This document shows positions 37,358 to 64,000 of a stretch of DNA of 64,000 bases, piece after piece. Positions within the stretch are counted from its first letter, which is position 1. Each line of letters opens with the position of its first letter. The notes beneath the pieces are model-generated. The model worked only from the letters and a program-made list of their open reading frames with translations. It was not told where the DNA came from and did not search any database. The translations under genes were made by a program, and so were the position numbers. Source of the DNA: Syngnathus acus (Eukaryota > Chordata > Actinopteri > Syngnathiformes > Syngnathidae); the NCBI RefSeq assembly GCF_901709675.1, contig NC_051087.1, forward strand, positions 10,008,884 to 10,072,883, in the 5' to 3' direction.

Positions 37358-38701
37358 CGTCCAACCTCGAGAGGTCTCTCATCATACTTTGACCTCTCTC
37401 CTCTCTCATTCTTTCCTATTACTAGAAACGAAAGTGGAGAGCGAGTGAGGTCCTTGACTTCCTTGTAGAGCAAGTGTTGCTATTAATGTAACACTGCATT
37501 GATTGAACAATTGCAACGAAATCTTTACCCTATAGGATTATCCCCGGTGTCGTGCATGTCGCACTTTTAGTAGATCACGTGGACGGGAGCGGGCGCCAGT
37601 CGAGTTTATCAAGTAACACGCTGTTTTGGCAAGCCAGTTAGCGCGTAAGTTAGCAAAGGAAAATGCACTTGTCCCTGGATCTTGACTAAACTTTTGACTG
37701 ATAGCTAACTTAAGTGACAAAGCCTAGCAAAACGTCACATTAACAGTTTTAACGTTAACCTGGCGAAACAACAGTTTCGTTCAGCTAACAATCAGGTTAG
37801 CACTAGCTTGGAGCGCTTCCCGTCTCATGATGTTGCCCTAACACTGACGCGATCGAAAAGAGCATTCGGCAATAGCAATGTCCATGTAAATACCTGACAA
37901 GGTTTCGTTTGTCACATCTTTCTCAAGAACCCTGCTCCAGTCCTGCGAACTCCCTCCCAATTCGAACCCCCGCACCTTTTTTGTAACCTACCTTTGCCAG
38001 AAAGCACTCGCAACTGTCGCAAATTCGCCCGTAGGCCAACATCCTCTTATTATTGCAAAATTTTATACAGACGTTGACATAATGATGGAAGTAAGTATTT
38101 ATATTTATATATATATATATATATGTATATAATAAGATATATATATCTCAATATATATAAAATAAGATAAATATATTTTAATATACATATACGTATATAT
38201 GAAATAAGATATATTTTGTTATCTTTAAGATTTATTAAATCTATTTTATTTTTAAGATTTATTAAATCATTTAATACGGGCAAACATATTTAAACAATCG
38301 CTTGCCTTAACTACATGATCACACTTCATGGACAAACGTATTGCAATACTTCATATAGTTTGAGGGATATTTTTACCCGTAAACTGACTTGCATATTGTG
38401 CAGAGAACAATATTGCGCATCATATTCAAACTGTATTTTAGTCTCTAGGGTGTAAATTTTGAATCCATTTAGCAGATGCTGTAAATAGCAGAATGTCAGC
38501 TGGTGTTCACTAGCGCTCCCTGGTGCCTGTGGTGCGGGTGCGCTAATAACGGGACAGCAGGTTCAACCGTCATCCCACCGGTGAATGAACAATAGCGCGT
38601 CGGAGTTCTGTGCTTTATTATTTGAGTTTGGCTTAATTCTGACTATATTTTTAAAGCACAGCGACTTTTTTCCTATCCATTTATTATTGTAACCGAGCGC
38701 C
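37358..38701. promoter_or_regulatory. divergent marf1/panx1 intergenic region
   Basis: The marf1 (minus) and panx1 (plus) start codons lie 1344 bases apart, head to head. The marf1 side (about 37540-38040) is the GC-richer part and probably holds a non-coding first exon and promoter. An AT repeat (38095-38240) separates it from the panx1 side, where CpG-containing sequence from about 38510 leads into the panx1 ATG. No coding exon is seen. Confidence 0.55.
38095..38240. repeat. AT-rich simple repeat
   Basis: Degenerate (AT)n sequence with GATA/TTTA variants between the marf1 and panx1 promoters. Confidence 0.85.
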
Positions 38702-41700
38702 ATGGCGATTGCCCACGTAGCAACAGAATACGTTTTTTCGGACTTTTTGTTGAAGGACCCCACGGAGGCAAAATACAAAGGAATGCGACTGGAGCTAGCC
38801 GCGGACAAAATAGTGACGTTTCTGGCTGTGGGACTACCTTTGTTTCTCATCTCGCTCGCTTTTGCTCAGGAGGTGTCTGTTGGTAAGCCCCTCTGAAAGA
38901 AACGTGCATGTCTTCGGAATACAAATTCCTTATTTAATTATAATGAAAGAAAAATAAACATTTGTTGATCTTATTTTTAAATGCATTTGGTACAAATAGA
39001 AATATCTTCGCTTTTCTTTATAGATATTTGAATGAGACGCTAAAGTGTGACGTAAGGCTCCACCCTTTGACTTAAATCACGCCCAGACAGATGCAGAACA
39101 CGTTCAGGCTGCAGCATGTATACACCCGTCTGTCCCTGTCTGAAAATACATTGCTACAAGTTACAACGTGTCAAGGAAACATTTACACCCCTCCGTCCTT
39201 GAGTCTTCCAGTCTCCGTGCTTTATACCCAGCACCTCTTTCCTCTGGGGGTCTGCAGAACGGCTGTCGGTTGACCTTTGACCCGCTAGTCTGCCTTTCAG
39301 ACCCTGCACAGTCTACCTATAGTTCCCTCCTGATTGCCACCATCTGTATCTCTACCTTCTGGTGCCAGTAAGTCTATATTCCTGAAGCCAGGGCACGAAC
39401 TTGACTAGTGCCTGACCTGGTTCACAACCAAGTGAAACATACATGGAATAAGAGCAGAATAAAAATATACTACACAATCAATCTTGTTTTTTCATCTTCC
39501 CAAGACATTTTGATGAATTTATGGTTCCGACTGTGTGGTGAAAGATCTGTTTGCTGCCATGATGCTTTATATAAAGACATGGTTCAATGACTTTAGTGTG
39601 GAAAAGAATAAGAACCATAGCTGGCCTCAGTTTCAGCATACTCAGCCACTTCTTCTCACTGAGTGAACACACTTTCCCATAGACACATCCATCGTCTTGT
39701 ATAATGTCATCCTAGAAGATTGGAAGATCCAAAGTGGAGAGAACTCCATCATTTTGAGAGACTCAGCAGAGACCGTGCAGGAACAGTAACTACCATCCCA
39801 TGAGCTCTTCAGTACCTTACTGAGTCAGCATATTTTTGTATATACTAGAATTCATTACATTTGAATTTTCCTGCAGGTTTAAGATGAGTGCATTTGCATT
39901 TTGTGTGGCGTAAACCAAGGTCTCAGCAGCGAGTGCAGTTACTTTGATTTATACCCTTCATACATCTATCGTGTATATTGCTTTCCTGTTCAGGGTCGCA
40001 GAGAAGCTGGACTCTATACCAGGCCTACCAGGCGGGGCCTGCTCTGGACTCTTACTGCACTGCATAGAGACAAACAACCATTCACACTCACATTCACATC
40101 AATTATTGAAAATATTTAAATGACTAACATACACATTTTTGACATGTTGATCAAGTAGTAATGAAAAAAATGTGATGGCTCATCTGAAAGCAAAATATCA
40201 ATCAGGCTGCTGTTAGTTTGCCTTTCGGGTCATAAAAGTGTCATTTTGTTGCCCTTCCATATCAGAGTTGGGTACTTGCTACTCAATACAAAACACACAA
40301 AAAATAACAATGCTGAAATTGACTCTATTATAGAGGCTTGCATTACTTTTTAATGGTAGTAAACTGCACTGTATTGAGCTGTTTCTAATTTTGATTACCT
40401 TGGACTCAAAAAGGGAAAACAAAGTACCTTTGAGTATGGTACAACCATAATAATAACTATATTTATAATTTACCCTCCTTCTCGTATCAATTGGATTTAC
40501 AAAGGGAAAATCGTAGATGTATATATTAAGCTTTCTCATTCTATGCTCCTTCAGGTACACAAATCAGCTGCTTTGCTCCCACTAACTTCTCCTGGAGACA
40601 GGCAGCGTATGTGGATTCATTTTGCTGGGCAGCAGTACAACAACAGGATGATGGCTCACCATTATGGCTTCACAAGGTACAATACTTGCCATCTAAGCAA
40701 CATTCAGGTTGAGTCAGCATTGCTGCACATTGATGATAATGTGGTGGTGCAAAAACTGATTACAATTACATCTACTTGAGGACATGAAAAATGGCATAAA
40801 AAAGTGGCATATACTATCTGTTCTTTTTCTCTTTTGTGATTGTAGTTCTTTCCATATATCCTGCTCTCACTGGCCATCCTTGTGTACATCCCTGCCTTAT
40901 TCTGGCGCTTCACTGCAGCCCCACATCTCTCCTCGGATCTCAAGTTCATAATGGAAGAGCTTGACCGCTTTTATAATCGGGCCATTAAACTGGCAAAAAA
41001 TTTGGCATCATTGGATTCTAAGGATAAAGATGCTTCACCGGAAACACAGAGGTAAACAACCTAATTTTTAGCTGTCATGTACCTCAGCGTAAAGTATGAG
41101 AAGATCAATTTAGTCATGAATATTCTTGACATAATGTCAATGAGGGTCATAATAAAAGTGTTCAGGAAAATAAATCACCTTTCATATGCACTAAATACAA
41201 AATGTACGCTATATTGCATGATTTAAAAGAGCATATTTTTTTGTGTGTTCTTCTGTAGCAGTGCTTTGGAGCTGGCTGAGGGTTGCTTCAAATACCCTTT
41301 AGTTGAGCAATATCTCAAAACCAAGCGCTTCTCTCACCGCCTCGTGGTCATGTACTTGGCATGCCGAGGCTTGACTCTGATCATCCTGCTGCTCGCCTGC
41401 CTCTACCTGGGATACTACATCCAACTGGCTTCCCTTACCGATGAGTTTGCTTGTGACTTGCGCACAGGGGTGCTGACTAACGACAGCAGGGTACCCTCGG
41501 CCGTTCAGTGTAAGCTTGTGGCAGTGGGGGTCTTCCGGCTACTCAGCTACATCAACCTCGGGGTGTATGTGCTGCTCACCCCGCTGGTGGTGTACGCCGC
41601 CGTCGGACCTGCACGTCAGAGTTCCAACTTCCTGCGACCTTATGAGATGCTGCCAGGCTTTGGCGTTTTGGGGCTCACTACACCCTTCTACAACGACCTC

Positions 41701-41977
41701 AGCATCTATCTGCTCTTTCTGCAGGAAAACCTAAGTGAACTGAAATCCTTCAAGTGTCTGCAGGTGAGTCAATTTGGAACAATAACAATTTAGTCGAGAA
41801 TTGAACTCATTTCACATTTCTAATTAATAGGTGCTTGAGTTGTTGCAAGAAGCTGCTGATGAGGGCCTTGATACCATGTGCCTTCTGCGAACTCTGGGGC
41901 AGGTGAAGACAGATGTAGTGGACTGTAAGAAGGGATGTCCAAGAAACAAAGCTAAGCCTAAGGAAGTCACACCATAA
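38702..41977 (+). CDS. panx1: pannexin-1, complete
   Basis: Five exons: 38702-38882, 40555-40676, 40846-41051, 41259-41763 and 41831-41977; 386 residues. The human protein has 426. Pannexin-1 forms heptameric ATP-release channels in the plasma membrane. The N-terminus [20 protein letters not shown] is nearly identical to human. Four membrane segments are visible. Extracellular cysteines fall at 66 and 84 (loop 1) and 235 and 254 (loop 2), with pore residues Trp74 and Arg75. The loop 2 glycosylation sequon NDS (Asn244) is kept, and loop 1 has another sequon, NFS (Asn71). The C-terminal tail holds DVVD (366-369), equivalent to the human caspase site, but only 17 residues follow it. Teleosts have two panx1 copies; I cannot say which this is. 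It lies between marf1 and nde1. Confidence 0.95.
39991..40100 (+). repeat. fragment of teleost interspersed repeat in panx1 intron 1
   Basis: The phrases CAGGGTCGCAGAGAAGCTGG, AGGCGGGGCCTGCTCTGGAC and ACAACCATTCACACTCACAT are diagnostic of the same fish repeat family as 2525-2617. Confidence 0.75.
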
Positions 41978-43432
41978 TTCCAATGAGGTACAAAAGAACA
42001 TTTGGTCTTAAAGGGGAGGTCAACCCTCAATTTTCCTTTGTCCTGTCCAGCCTAACTAGTTGAAACAATGAGTTCTGATTCATGTTTCGTTTGTGGAATT
42101 TGAATCAAACATGCAAAATCCTGGTTTTAATCCATCTCAGCCGGTGGCCATTTTGCCACTTGCTGCCGACTGAAAATGACATCACAGTGCAAAATGTCCG
42201 GCCCCTGAAATGGATAAAATGTAATATATATAATAAAATAATTCAAATGTAATAAAATAAAAATGTATATCATGTACAAATAAAGGTTTTCTGCTTAACT
42301 CTTATTTCACAAACATAATATTCATCAGTATGCCATCTTTAGACTAGTGGGGGCACATACATACAACATATTATTGTAAAGAACATTTTTGGGTTGACTA
42401 CCCCCCCTCAATTAAAACTGTAACAAGCGTATGTATGAATCCTCGTCCTCGAGGTACATCATATTCATGAATGAGAAGTGATTGCATTCCCAATAATGCA
42501 ATTATGTTCTTTTCCCATTTATGTGTACATTTGGTATTCTTATTGCTAATATTATTTTTTTGGGGGGCATTTTCTTACAGCTCTTTCTACCTGGTTAACC
42601 CAGTCCTCCTGTGAACAACAACTGACCTGATCTTGGCTGGTAGTTTGGAATGTAATGCATTTAAAATATCTTGGTTTGTTTTAATGTCTTAGATAATACT
42701 TGAATTGACTGTAATACATTCTCATGACATTGTTTCCATTATTAGCACAGCTAATCCATTATAAGAAAGCAGATATCAATTATATTTGCAATGGATTGTG
42801 CCATTGTATGTCTCTGACTGCAGATTAGCCTAAAGGTTAGCATTTCTGCCTTATATCTCTGATGTTCGGAATTTGAAGCTCAGCTCTGGCTCCCCTGTCT
42901 AATAAGAGTTTTGAAATGCTTATCATTATCTGAACATCAATTTGGTCAGTTTTCACAAGCCTCAGACTTTTTTTTAGGTCACTGTAAATGTTGTTTACTG
43001 TAATAACTCGGTCTTCAAGTGTTTTTCATTTTGTGGTCAGACACCATTGTTTATTAGAGATGTGAACAGTGGTGGAGTCAAGATTTCTTTTTTCTAACAC
43101 TTAGTACTGCTGCAAGCAAGTGTACTGTATTATAAAACGTTGAGTGCTTCTGTAACTAACTGTACTGTTAGACATAATGATGTGTATTTATTTTATAGTG
43201 GACAGCCTACTCAACGATTTTTTTTTTTTTAAATCAGTGATGTTTACCTCTTTTATATTTGTACAGCACTGTGTTTAATCTCAGGTGACAGAAAGGGAAC
43301 CTATAGTAATAGTAACTGCCATTGTAACAACTAGTTTTGATGGGATGTCAATAACTATGCATTTCTTAATGCATGTAAAATCCCACTAACATATGCATGT
43401 TGAAAAATCAACATCCTTGGTACAGTAATAAA
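41978..43432 (+). other. panx1: panx1 3' UTR
   Basis: It runs from the stop to an AATAAA at 43427-43432. A MITE (42008-42420) lies inside it and brings further AATAAA-like motifs. No gene is seen. Confidence 0.5.
42008..42420. mobile_element. foldback MITE in the panx1 3' UTR
   Basis: The left end GGGGAGGTCAACCC and right end GGGTTGACTACCCCCC are inverted copies. Inside, CCATCTCAGCCGGTGGCCAT and the later TGTCCGGCCCCTGAAATGGA are also roughly inverted, so the element can fold on itself. There is no coding capacity. Partial relatives lie in introns of nde1 (46087-46136) and myh11 (51373-51468). The family name is not known to me. Confidence 0.6.
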
Positions 43433-43599
43433 ATTATGGATGGGAATAGCATACTACATGAATGAAATGACCAGTTTACAATGCTCAATTAAAACTGCTA
43501 TTCACTATACATGTATGTAATGGCATTTTTATTACCAAATATACAAGGAAATATATTCTGTCTCGTATGCATTTATTTTACTTGATTATAACTCCATGT

Positions 43600-44313
43600 A
43601 TGGTGTACGTGTCTAGCAAGTACCAATCCCGGTTCAAGATGGTGTCGTGGTCATCTTGTCTTCAACAGGCAAGGCTTTCCCTACTGGTTGTTTATTTCTA
43701 TGGATAGCCCTCATTGGAGTTTGACATCTGAAACCCCGCCCACTACAGATATGAATGTGATTGGATAATGCCTTATTATTGTCATTCATTTTAACCAATC
43801 GCATCTCTGAATTCAAGCTTCCGTTGTAATTGATTGGTGGAACGCCATTGTTTTTGAGCTGGCGGCGATGAGGTTCGACTTACTTGAGCACATTACTAGA
43901 AAAAGTGTTTGATAACTATTAACCGGTAGTATAAGTATTAACCTAATACTTTGTAACATTTCCCTTGCATGTAGGTAAGTCTATTTGATATATTGCGTGG
44001 GCTGGTAGTGTAGCTTAATTGCTAAGCTGACTAAGCTTGCTAAGCTGGCCGTAATGTTTACTTGCCAATTGAAACGATCGTTTTGTCTTTCAAAAACTAG
44101 TCAACGTTTCCCCATGTTTTCCGATTATGTTGTGTGTTAACCATGGCCTGCTGGGGTAAATGGAGTACAGATTTCTCGAGTTCTATTAGCGTGTTAGCAT
44201 CCGCTAACAGAAGTGACGCGTTGCTGTGAGGCGAAAACATTGTGTATGTTGTGTGATGCACTTTTTTTATTTTTTTTTTTAGGTCGGCCTCGTAAACCAG
44301 AACTGCCGGAGAC
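43600..44313 (+). promoter_or_regulatory. nde1: nde1 promoter and non-coding first exon
   Basis: A GTAAGT donor at 43975 and a polypyrimidine acceptor ending at 44282 frame an untranslated first exon ending at 43974. The second exon then begins 31 bases before the nde1 ATG. The exon 1 start is not fixed, but the GC-richer stretch near 43830-43900 is plausible. A small cluster of GCTAAGC copies in both orientations lies at about 44010-44050. Confidence 0.5.
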
Positions 44314-46638
<2,325 letters not shown>

Positions 46639-47404
46639 GGAACCTGCTCCTTCTTCCTTCACCTCGCGCCAGCTCCTTCTATAGGAACTGAACTTTGAAC
46701 ATTAAGCTTGAACCTCAAAACAGCTTTCCTTGCTCTACATGCTGTGTGGAATTCTGCTGACTCTGACTCACTTGTATCACATCATATCATGAGATGTGAT
46801 GCACCGTTAAGTATGCGGAACGTCCACGCTCACTCATGTCTGTGATGAGGAGTTTCATAAGAACACTGTACTGACTTGCTGCTTGGGTGTGAGGGACCAC
46901 TCGCGTGTAACAAAAATTGCAGACATGGAAGTGACCCTAATTTCAGGACCGTTTATTTCAAAAACAGCAACCTGGTTGAAGCTGTGATGAGGGAAATGCA
47001 TGTTTGTTTTTAACAATGTTGGTTTCTTATTGTTTAAAGCTTAAACTTTAGGTTTACCAACAGCTGCATCATTTCGATTTTATGTATGTGATGCCGTGGC
47101 GCTTGTTTCTGGGGCTAAGGTTGAAATATCTTGCTGTCAGGGTTTGGTTTTATGCCAGTGCTGCCTTCCTCCACATCGGCTCCTTTTATTGGTTTTAAGT
47201 GACTTTATTTTTTTAATTAGCACATTCACTCTACTGAACGTAACATGATAGTTTTCTTTATAACTGTGGACTCTTACGGTGGGGAGGAGGGAAAAAGCAA
47301 TAACAGATCAGGTTTTTGAGATTTATAATTAGTTGTGTATATTCGACTTGATATGAGACTGCTTTTTGCGGTTGGATTGTGATGTGGGAAGTGGAGTTAA
47401 TAAA
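46639..47404 (+). other. nde1: nde1 3' UTR
   Basis: It extends from the stop to an AATAAA at 47399-47404, followed by a T/C-rich stretch. No other gene is seen. Confidence 0.6.
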
Positions 47405-47520
47405 GATGAAGTGTGGCACTTTTTCCCCCCCCTTCTAAGCGTTTTTTGGTTATACAGGAGTGTTCAGTATGATATGGGACTGCTCAATGTACTTGGTGTT
47501 GCATTCAGCTCCTTATGGCC

Positions 47521-48925
47521 TTTATTCATCTGATGCACTCGCCAAACTTAATCCTGTTCAACAGCTTCAATGACATTTGCGAACTTACTCAAAACATTAA
47601 AGGACCTAAATGGTCATTTTGGGGGTGTAGAGTTTTAATTTTTGTGCAAGTGGTTCAACAATTAGAAGAAAGAAATTGTGCAATGTAAACATCAGTTGAT
47701 TACATAACTTTCAGACAGCCTTGGGTGACTAGCAGGAACAAACTTTAGAAGGCAGATTGAATCACTGACCATGTTCCAAAAATGCAGCAAATTGTACAAG
47801 GATGTGATCCGAAACCTTTGATAACCTTTCACATGTAAAAGCTATCATGCAAAAATGTAAAAGACAACTAGTTAGGGTACAAAAAGCAGACTGGACGTAG
47901 ACCGCATCTACATTTCCAATCTCATACGTCAACAGCAGTCACAGGCAAGAAAACAACCGTAGCTGTAGTAGTTCTACATTTACACAAGGAGACATACTAT
48001 CCAAAGGTGATGCACTGGATTTGGCTCTGCTGGCAAGTTAGCACAGTAATTAGAGGCACCTAATGTGTACAAAATGTTGCATTTATGAGTCATTCAGTGC
48101 AGCACAAAATGGTGGAAATAAAAACAGTAAATCACACATCAGTGAAGCCACCAAATTACCCCCTCGGTTGATATTTTGTTCATCCATTCGATTTGTGTCA
48201 AGGAAAAGTGCTCAAGAGGACAGATCAGTTAACTAAGGGAAATGGTAGAAAAATATACACTACCTGGCCCGTGGAAAAGAAACAAACTGGATTGGACTAA
48301 ACGTGAAGATTAGAGAACTGTTTTTGGAGAATTATAAAAAATGCTTGACAGGTAACTCTAACTGCTGCAATTAACAATGTTTGGATTCTTTCTTACAAGT
48401 ACGTGTGTGAATAAGAAAGAAAGATCTAATTGACCTGCATCAAGGAGGCTGATAAAATAATTTAATTCAATTATAATTTCTCAGATGCACTAACAAAATG
48501 TGATAATTTAAGTGAGGCTCCTGGGGAAAATCTGTCGTAATTTTGGATTAGACTCCAGACCAATATAAAAACATGACACAATCTACAGAGTAAAAGATTT
48601 GACCCTCCTGGATTTAGAATGATGGGTGGGAATGGAGATGAAATGATTATCAGCTGGCAACCTATGGAGGCAGAGTTGTAAATCTGAGTTGGTCTCAGGC
48701 TTCACATTCTCAGCCCATATATGAGATTAGCTGACCTCATGAATTTGCTAAATGAACAGCTCGGCTAAACGTTGAGACCCTGTGTCTGACTTTTCTTTGG
48801 CCAGGCAGTGTATATTTCAATGTAAGGGTGAACTCAGGTGATGGGAAACAAAAGCAAAAAGTTAACCTCCATTTTGGAAAGGCAGTATTGTCAGGAGACA
48901 TGCGTAGTTGACATCGTCTCATCAC
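47521..48925 (-). other. myh11: myh11 3' UTR
   Basis: A minus-strand AATAAA at 47526-47521 would end a 1.4 kb 3' UTR. It falls 117 bases from the nde1 signal, so the two genes are tail to tail without overlap. In mammals the two gene ends overlap. Confidence 0.6.
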
Positions 48926-61864
<12,939 letters not shown>

Positions 61865-62523
61865 CTGAGGAGGAAAAAGATGTCAAGGTGAGACAGAAAG
61901 AAAGATACCTCACTTAAAACAAATGGTATCTTCCTGGCTCAGACAAGCCGTTAAAGCTTAGTCTTTAAGTAATTCAGTGTACCGTGTAATTGTCATGCTT
62001 TTAAACACAAGCGCAAACTAGTCCCATTTTCCTTCCATAAAATGTGGCTTGTGATCTTAGATCCTTCAGAGAAAGTCAGAGTTGAACAATCCCAGAGCCA
62101 CCAGCCATCTAAGTCAGGGCTCCATAAAAGGCAGGGGAGGCTCCGTGTTGGAAGCGCATTCAATTGATTTTTTTTCCTGTTGTCATCTGGCACGGACCCA
62201 CAACATCCAGACCCCCACTGTAAGCATTTGTGAGAGTTGGACAGATTCTACTGGAACTACTGGGAAGTCAATCTATGTCCTGCTCAGTATCAGAACAATC
62301 TTCATAAAGTGGTCACGGCATTAAGTACATTGGGACCACTTTATCTGATTAAGAGCTGTTTAAAAATTGCACCAAATGAAAACCATAATGCTGTTTCTTT
62401 GACTGAAGTTGCCTCGTTGAAAAACTTGTTTTGCGCTTTATATTTACACGAGTACTTAAATGAGGCAACTAAAACCTGAGGAAAACCAAAATGCTACAGT
62501 ACTTTACCACAGTCACTATAAGC

Positions 62524-62624
<101 letters not shown>

Positions 62625-62984
62625 ACGACCAAAATCTAATTTTCTAATCTAAAATTTCATGAAATAGTTTGCATGAATAATTAATGCTCAATTTTCAATC
62701 GTGCCCTCTATGGAGGTGGCAGGTCAAATCTTGCTTTAAGGGAATTACATGGTCTTAGAAATTACCATAGACCACATCCTTGTTTTTTAAAATCATGCCT
62801 TCAACACCGCATTTGTTCACATCTACTTCTAAAATCTACTTTAGTCTGATTCATAAATCAGTTTTATTAATTTAGTTCACATCGATTTATGTATTTCAAT
62901 GGGAAGTCAACCCAAATTAGATGCACAAGTTTCCCAAGTTTTGCGGTAAAAATAACATGTACATCCAGCGCATATGGACGGACA

Positions 62985-63035
62985 CACAAACACACACACA
63001 CACACGCACACACACACACGCACTCACACACACAT
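62985..63035. repeat. (CA)n microsatellite with interruptions
   Basis: CA dinucleotides with GCAC and CTCAC interruptions. Confidence 0.93.
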
Positions 63036-64000
63036 GCACGTCATACATGAAATTCCATGTACTTTACCAGAAACATTTCTACCATATAAGGCCCCAGACT
63101 GCCTGCTGAGCTTCACAGCAGTTGTCGTTTTAACTGAAATGGTAATGTTGACCGGTGGGAGATATTACTGGGCAAGTGTTCAGCTCTCTTGTGTCATTGT
63201 GTTATCAGTTTACATTTTTGAAATCACATGTAACATGGATTGGATTTTCTTACATTATTTGACCTTGTGTATTCAAAACTGTTTACACTGATTCCGCCTA
63301 CTGCAAAAGCTGTTTTTTTAACCTGCCCTCCGACACGTAGTGCAACAAATACTGGAAAGGGTGGACTAGATGGGGAAGTGGTCTGATTTTTATCAAAACC
63401 TATACAGGATCTTGAGATTAGTGCTGTAATTTTGGAGAAGAGGAAGCCTCGAGGACATCACGGCATGGGGAGAAGAGCGCTTAGTGTTAAGACCTTTTGC
63501 TATGTCAATCAAGAATGTGTTTGAATTGTCACCTTTTAATTTAACAGGCTTCGTTAAAATATGGCATTTACCATTTCTGAATTCCCTTATTGCAGAGTCC
63601 GTTTTTTCAGGGGTGGTAAAGTTGTGGATAATTCTTGGCATAAAATGTCTGAAATTCCTAAATGGAAAATGTCCCATTTTTTGCCAGTGTCTATTATTGT
63701 GCATAATATCCAATCCATACCTCTGGATCTACTATGTGTACATATTACCTCTTTTAAAAACAAAAGTTAGATCCTAAAACATTTGTGAAATTCAGCATTT
63801 AAAAAAAAAAAAAAAACGTGATTTGCTCAAATTTGGCTGAGAACATAGAGCAGTGAAAAAAAAACAACCCAAAATAAATAACAAATGAGGTGCATCACAT
63901 GTGGTCCAAGACAGCTTGTCTCGAGATGGCCAATTCACAAGCTGCCAACAAAAAGCTTAAAACTAATAAACAAATAACATGGAAAGCAAACATTGGCAAG

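Noticed and set aside
63393-63777. Overlapping ORFs near the right edge
   Set aside because: No recognisable protein family on either strand; most likely intronic.

Overview
This window is nuclear genomic DNA from a teleost (ray-finned) fish. Vertebrate genes are split by short GT-AG introns, long dinucleotide and tetranucleotide microsatellites are common, and the interspersed repeats are of types typical of fish. All genes were reconstructed by hand from splice sites and reading phase. For every multi-exon gene the exon phases close without a frameshift. Family names rest on remembered vertebrate proteins, not on a database search.

Layout, left to right: micall1 (minus, only the first coding exon), ddx17 (minus, complete, 13 coding exons), ntan1 (plus, 10 exons), mpv17l (plus, 4 exons), bmerb1 (plus, 6 exons), marf1 (minus, 26 coding exons, 1826 residues), panx1 (plus, 5 exons), nde1 (plus, 8 coding exons) and myh11 (minus, 37 exons from the P-loop to the stop; the 5' end lies beyond the right edge). 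Two pairs are head to head (ddx17/ntan1 and marf1/panx1). Two pairs are tail to tail with poly(A) signals about 100 bases apart (bmerb1/marf1 and nde1/myh11).

The run ntan1-mpv17l-bmerb1-marf1-nde1-myh11 keeps the order and orientation of human 16p13.11, with panx1 (human 11q) lying between marf1 and nde1. The left end (micall1, ddx17) corresponds to human 22q13. The genes are not an operon and do not form one pathway. They encode an endosomal Rab/actin adaptor, an RNA helicase, an N-degron amidase, a mitochondrial/peroxisomal membrane protein, a Rab-binding bMERB protein, an oocyte RNA regulator, a large-pore channel, a dynein/LIS1 adaptor and smooth-muscle myosin heavy chain.

The non-coding part holds microsatellites (a 180-base GA tract, a 94-base CT tract, an ATAC tract, a compound AAAT/AAAG tract, CA tracts), several foldback or hAT-like MITE copies, a non-LTR retrotransposon tail, pieces of a common fish interspersed repeat, and two intronic stem-loops. 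I found no tRNA, rRNA, CRISPR array or clear new multi-gene system. The items most worth a second look are the panx1 insertion into the conserved block, the short panx1 tail that keeps a caspase-type motif, the intronic stem-loops in ddx17 and myh11, and the shared MITE family.
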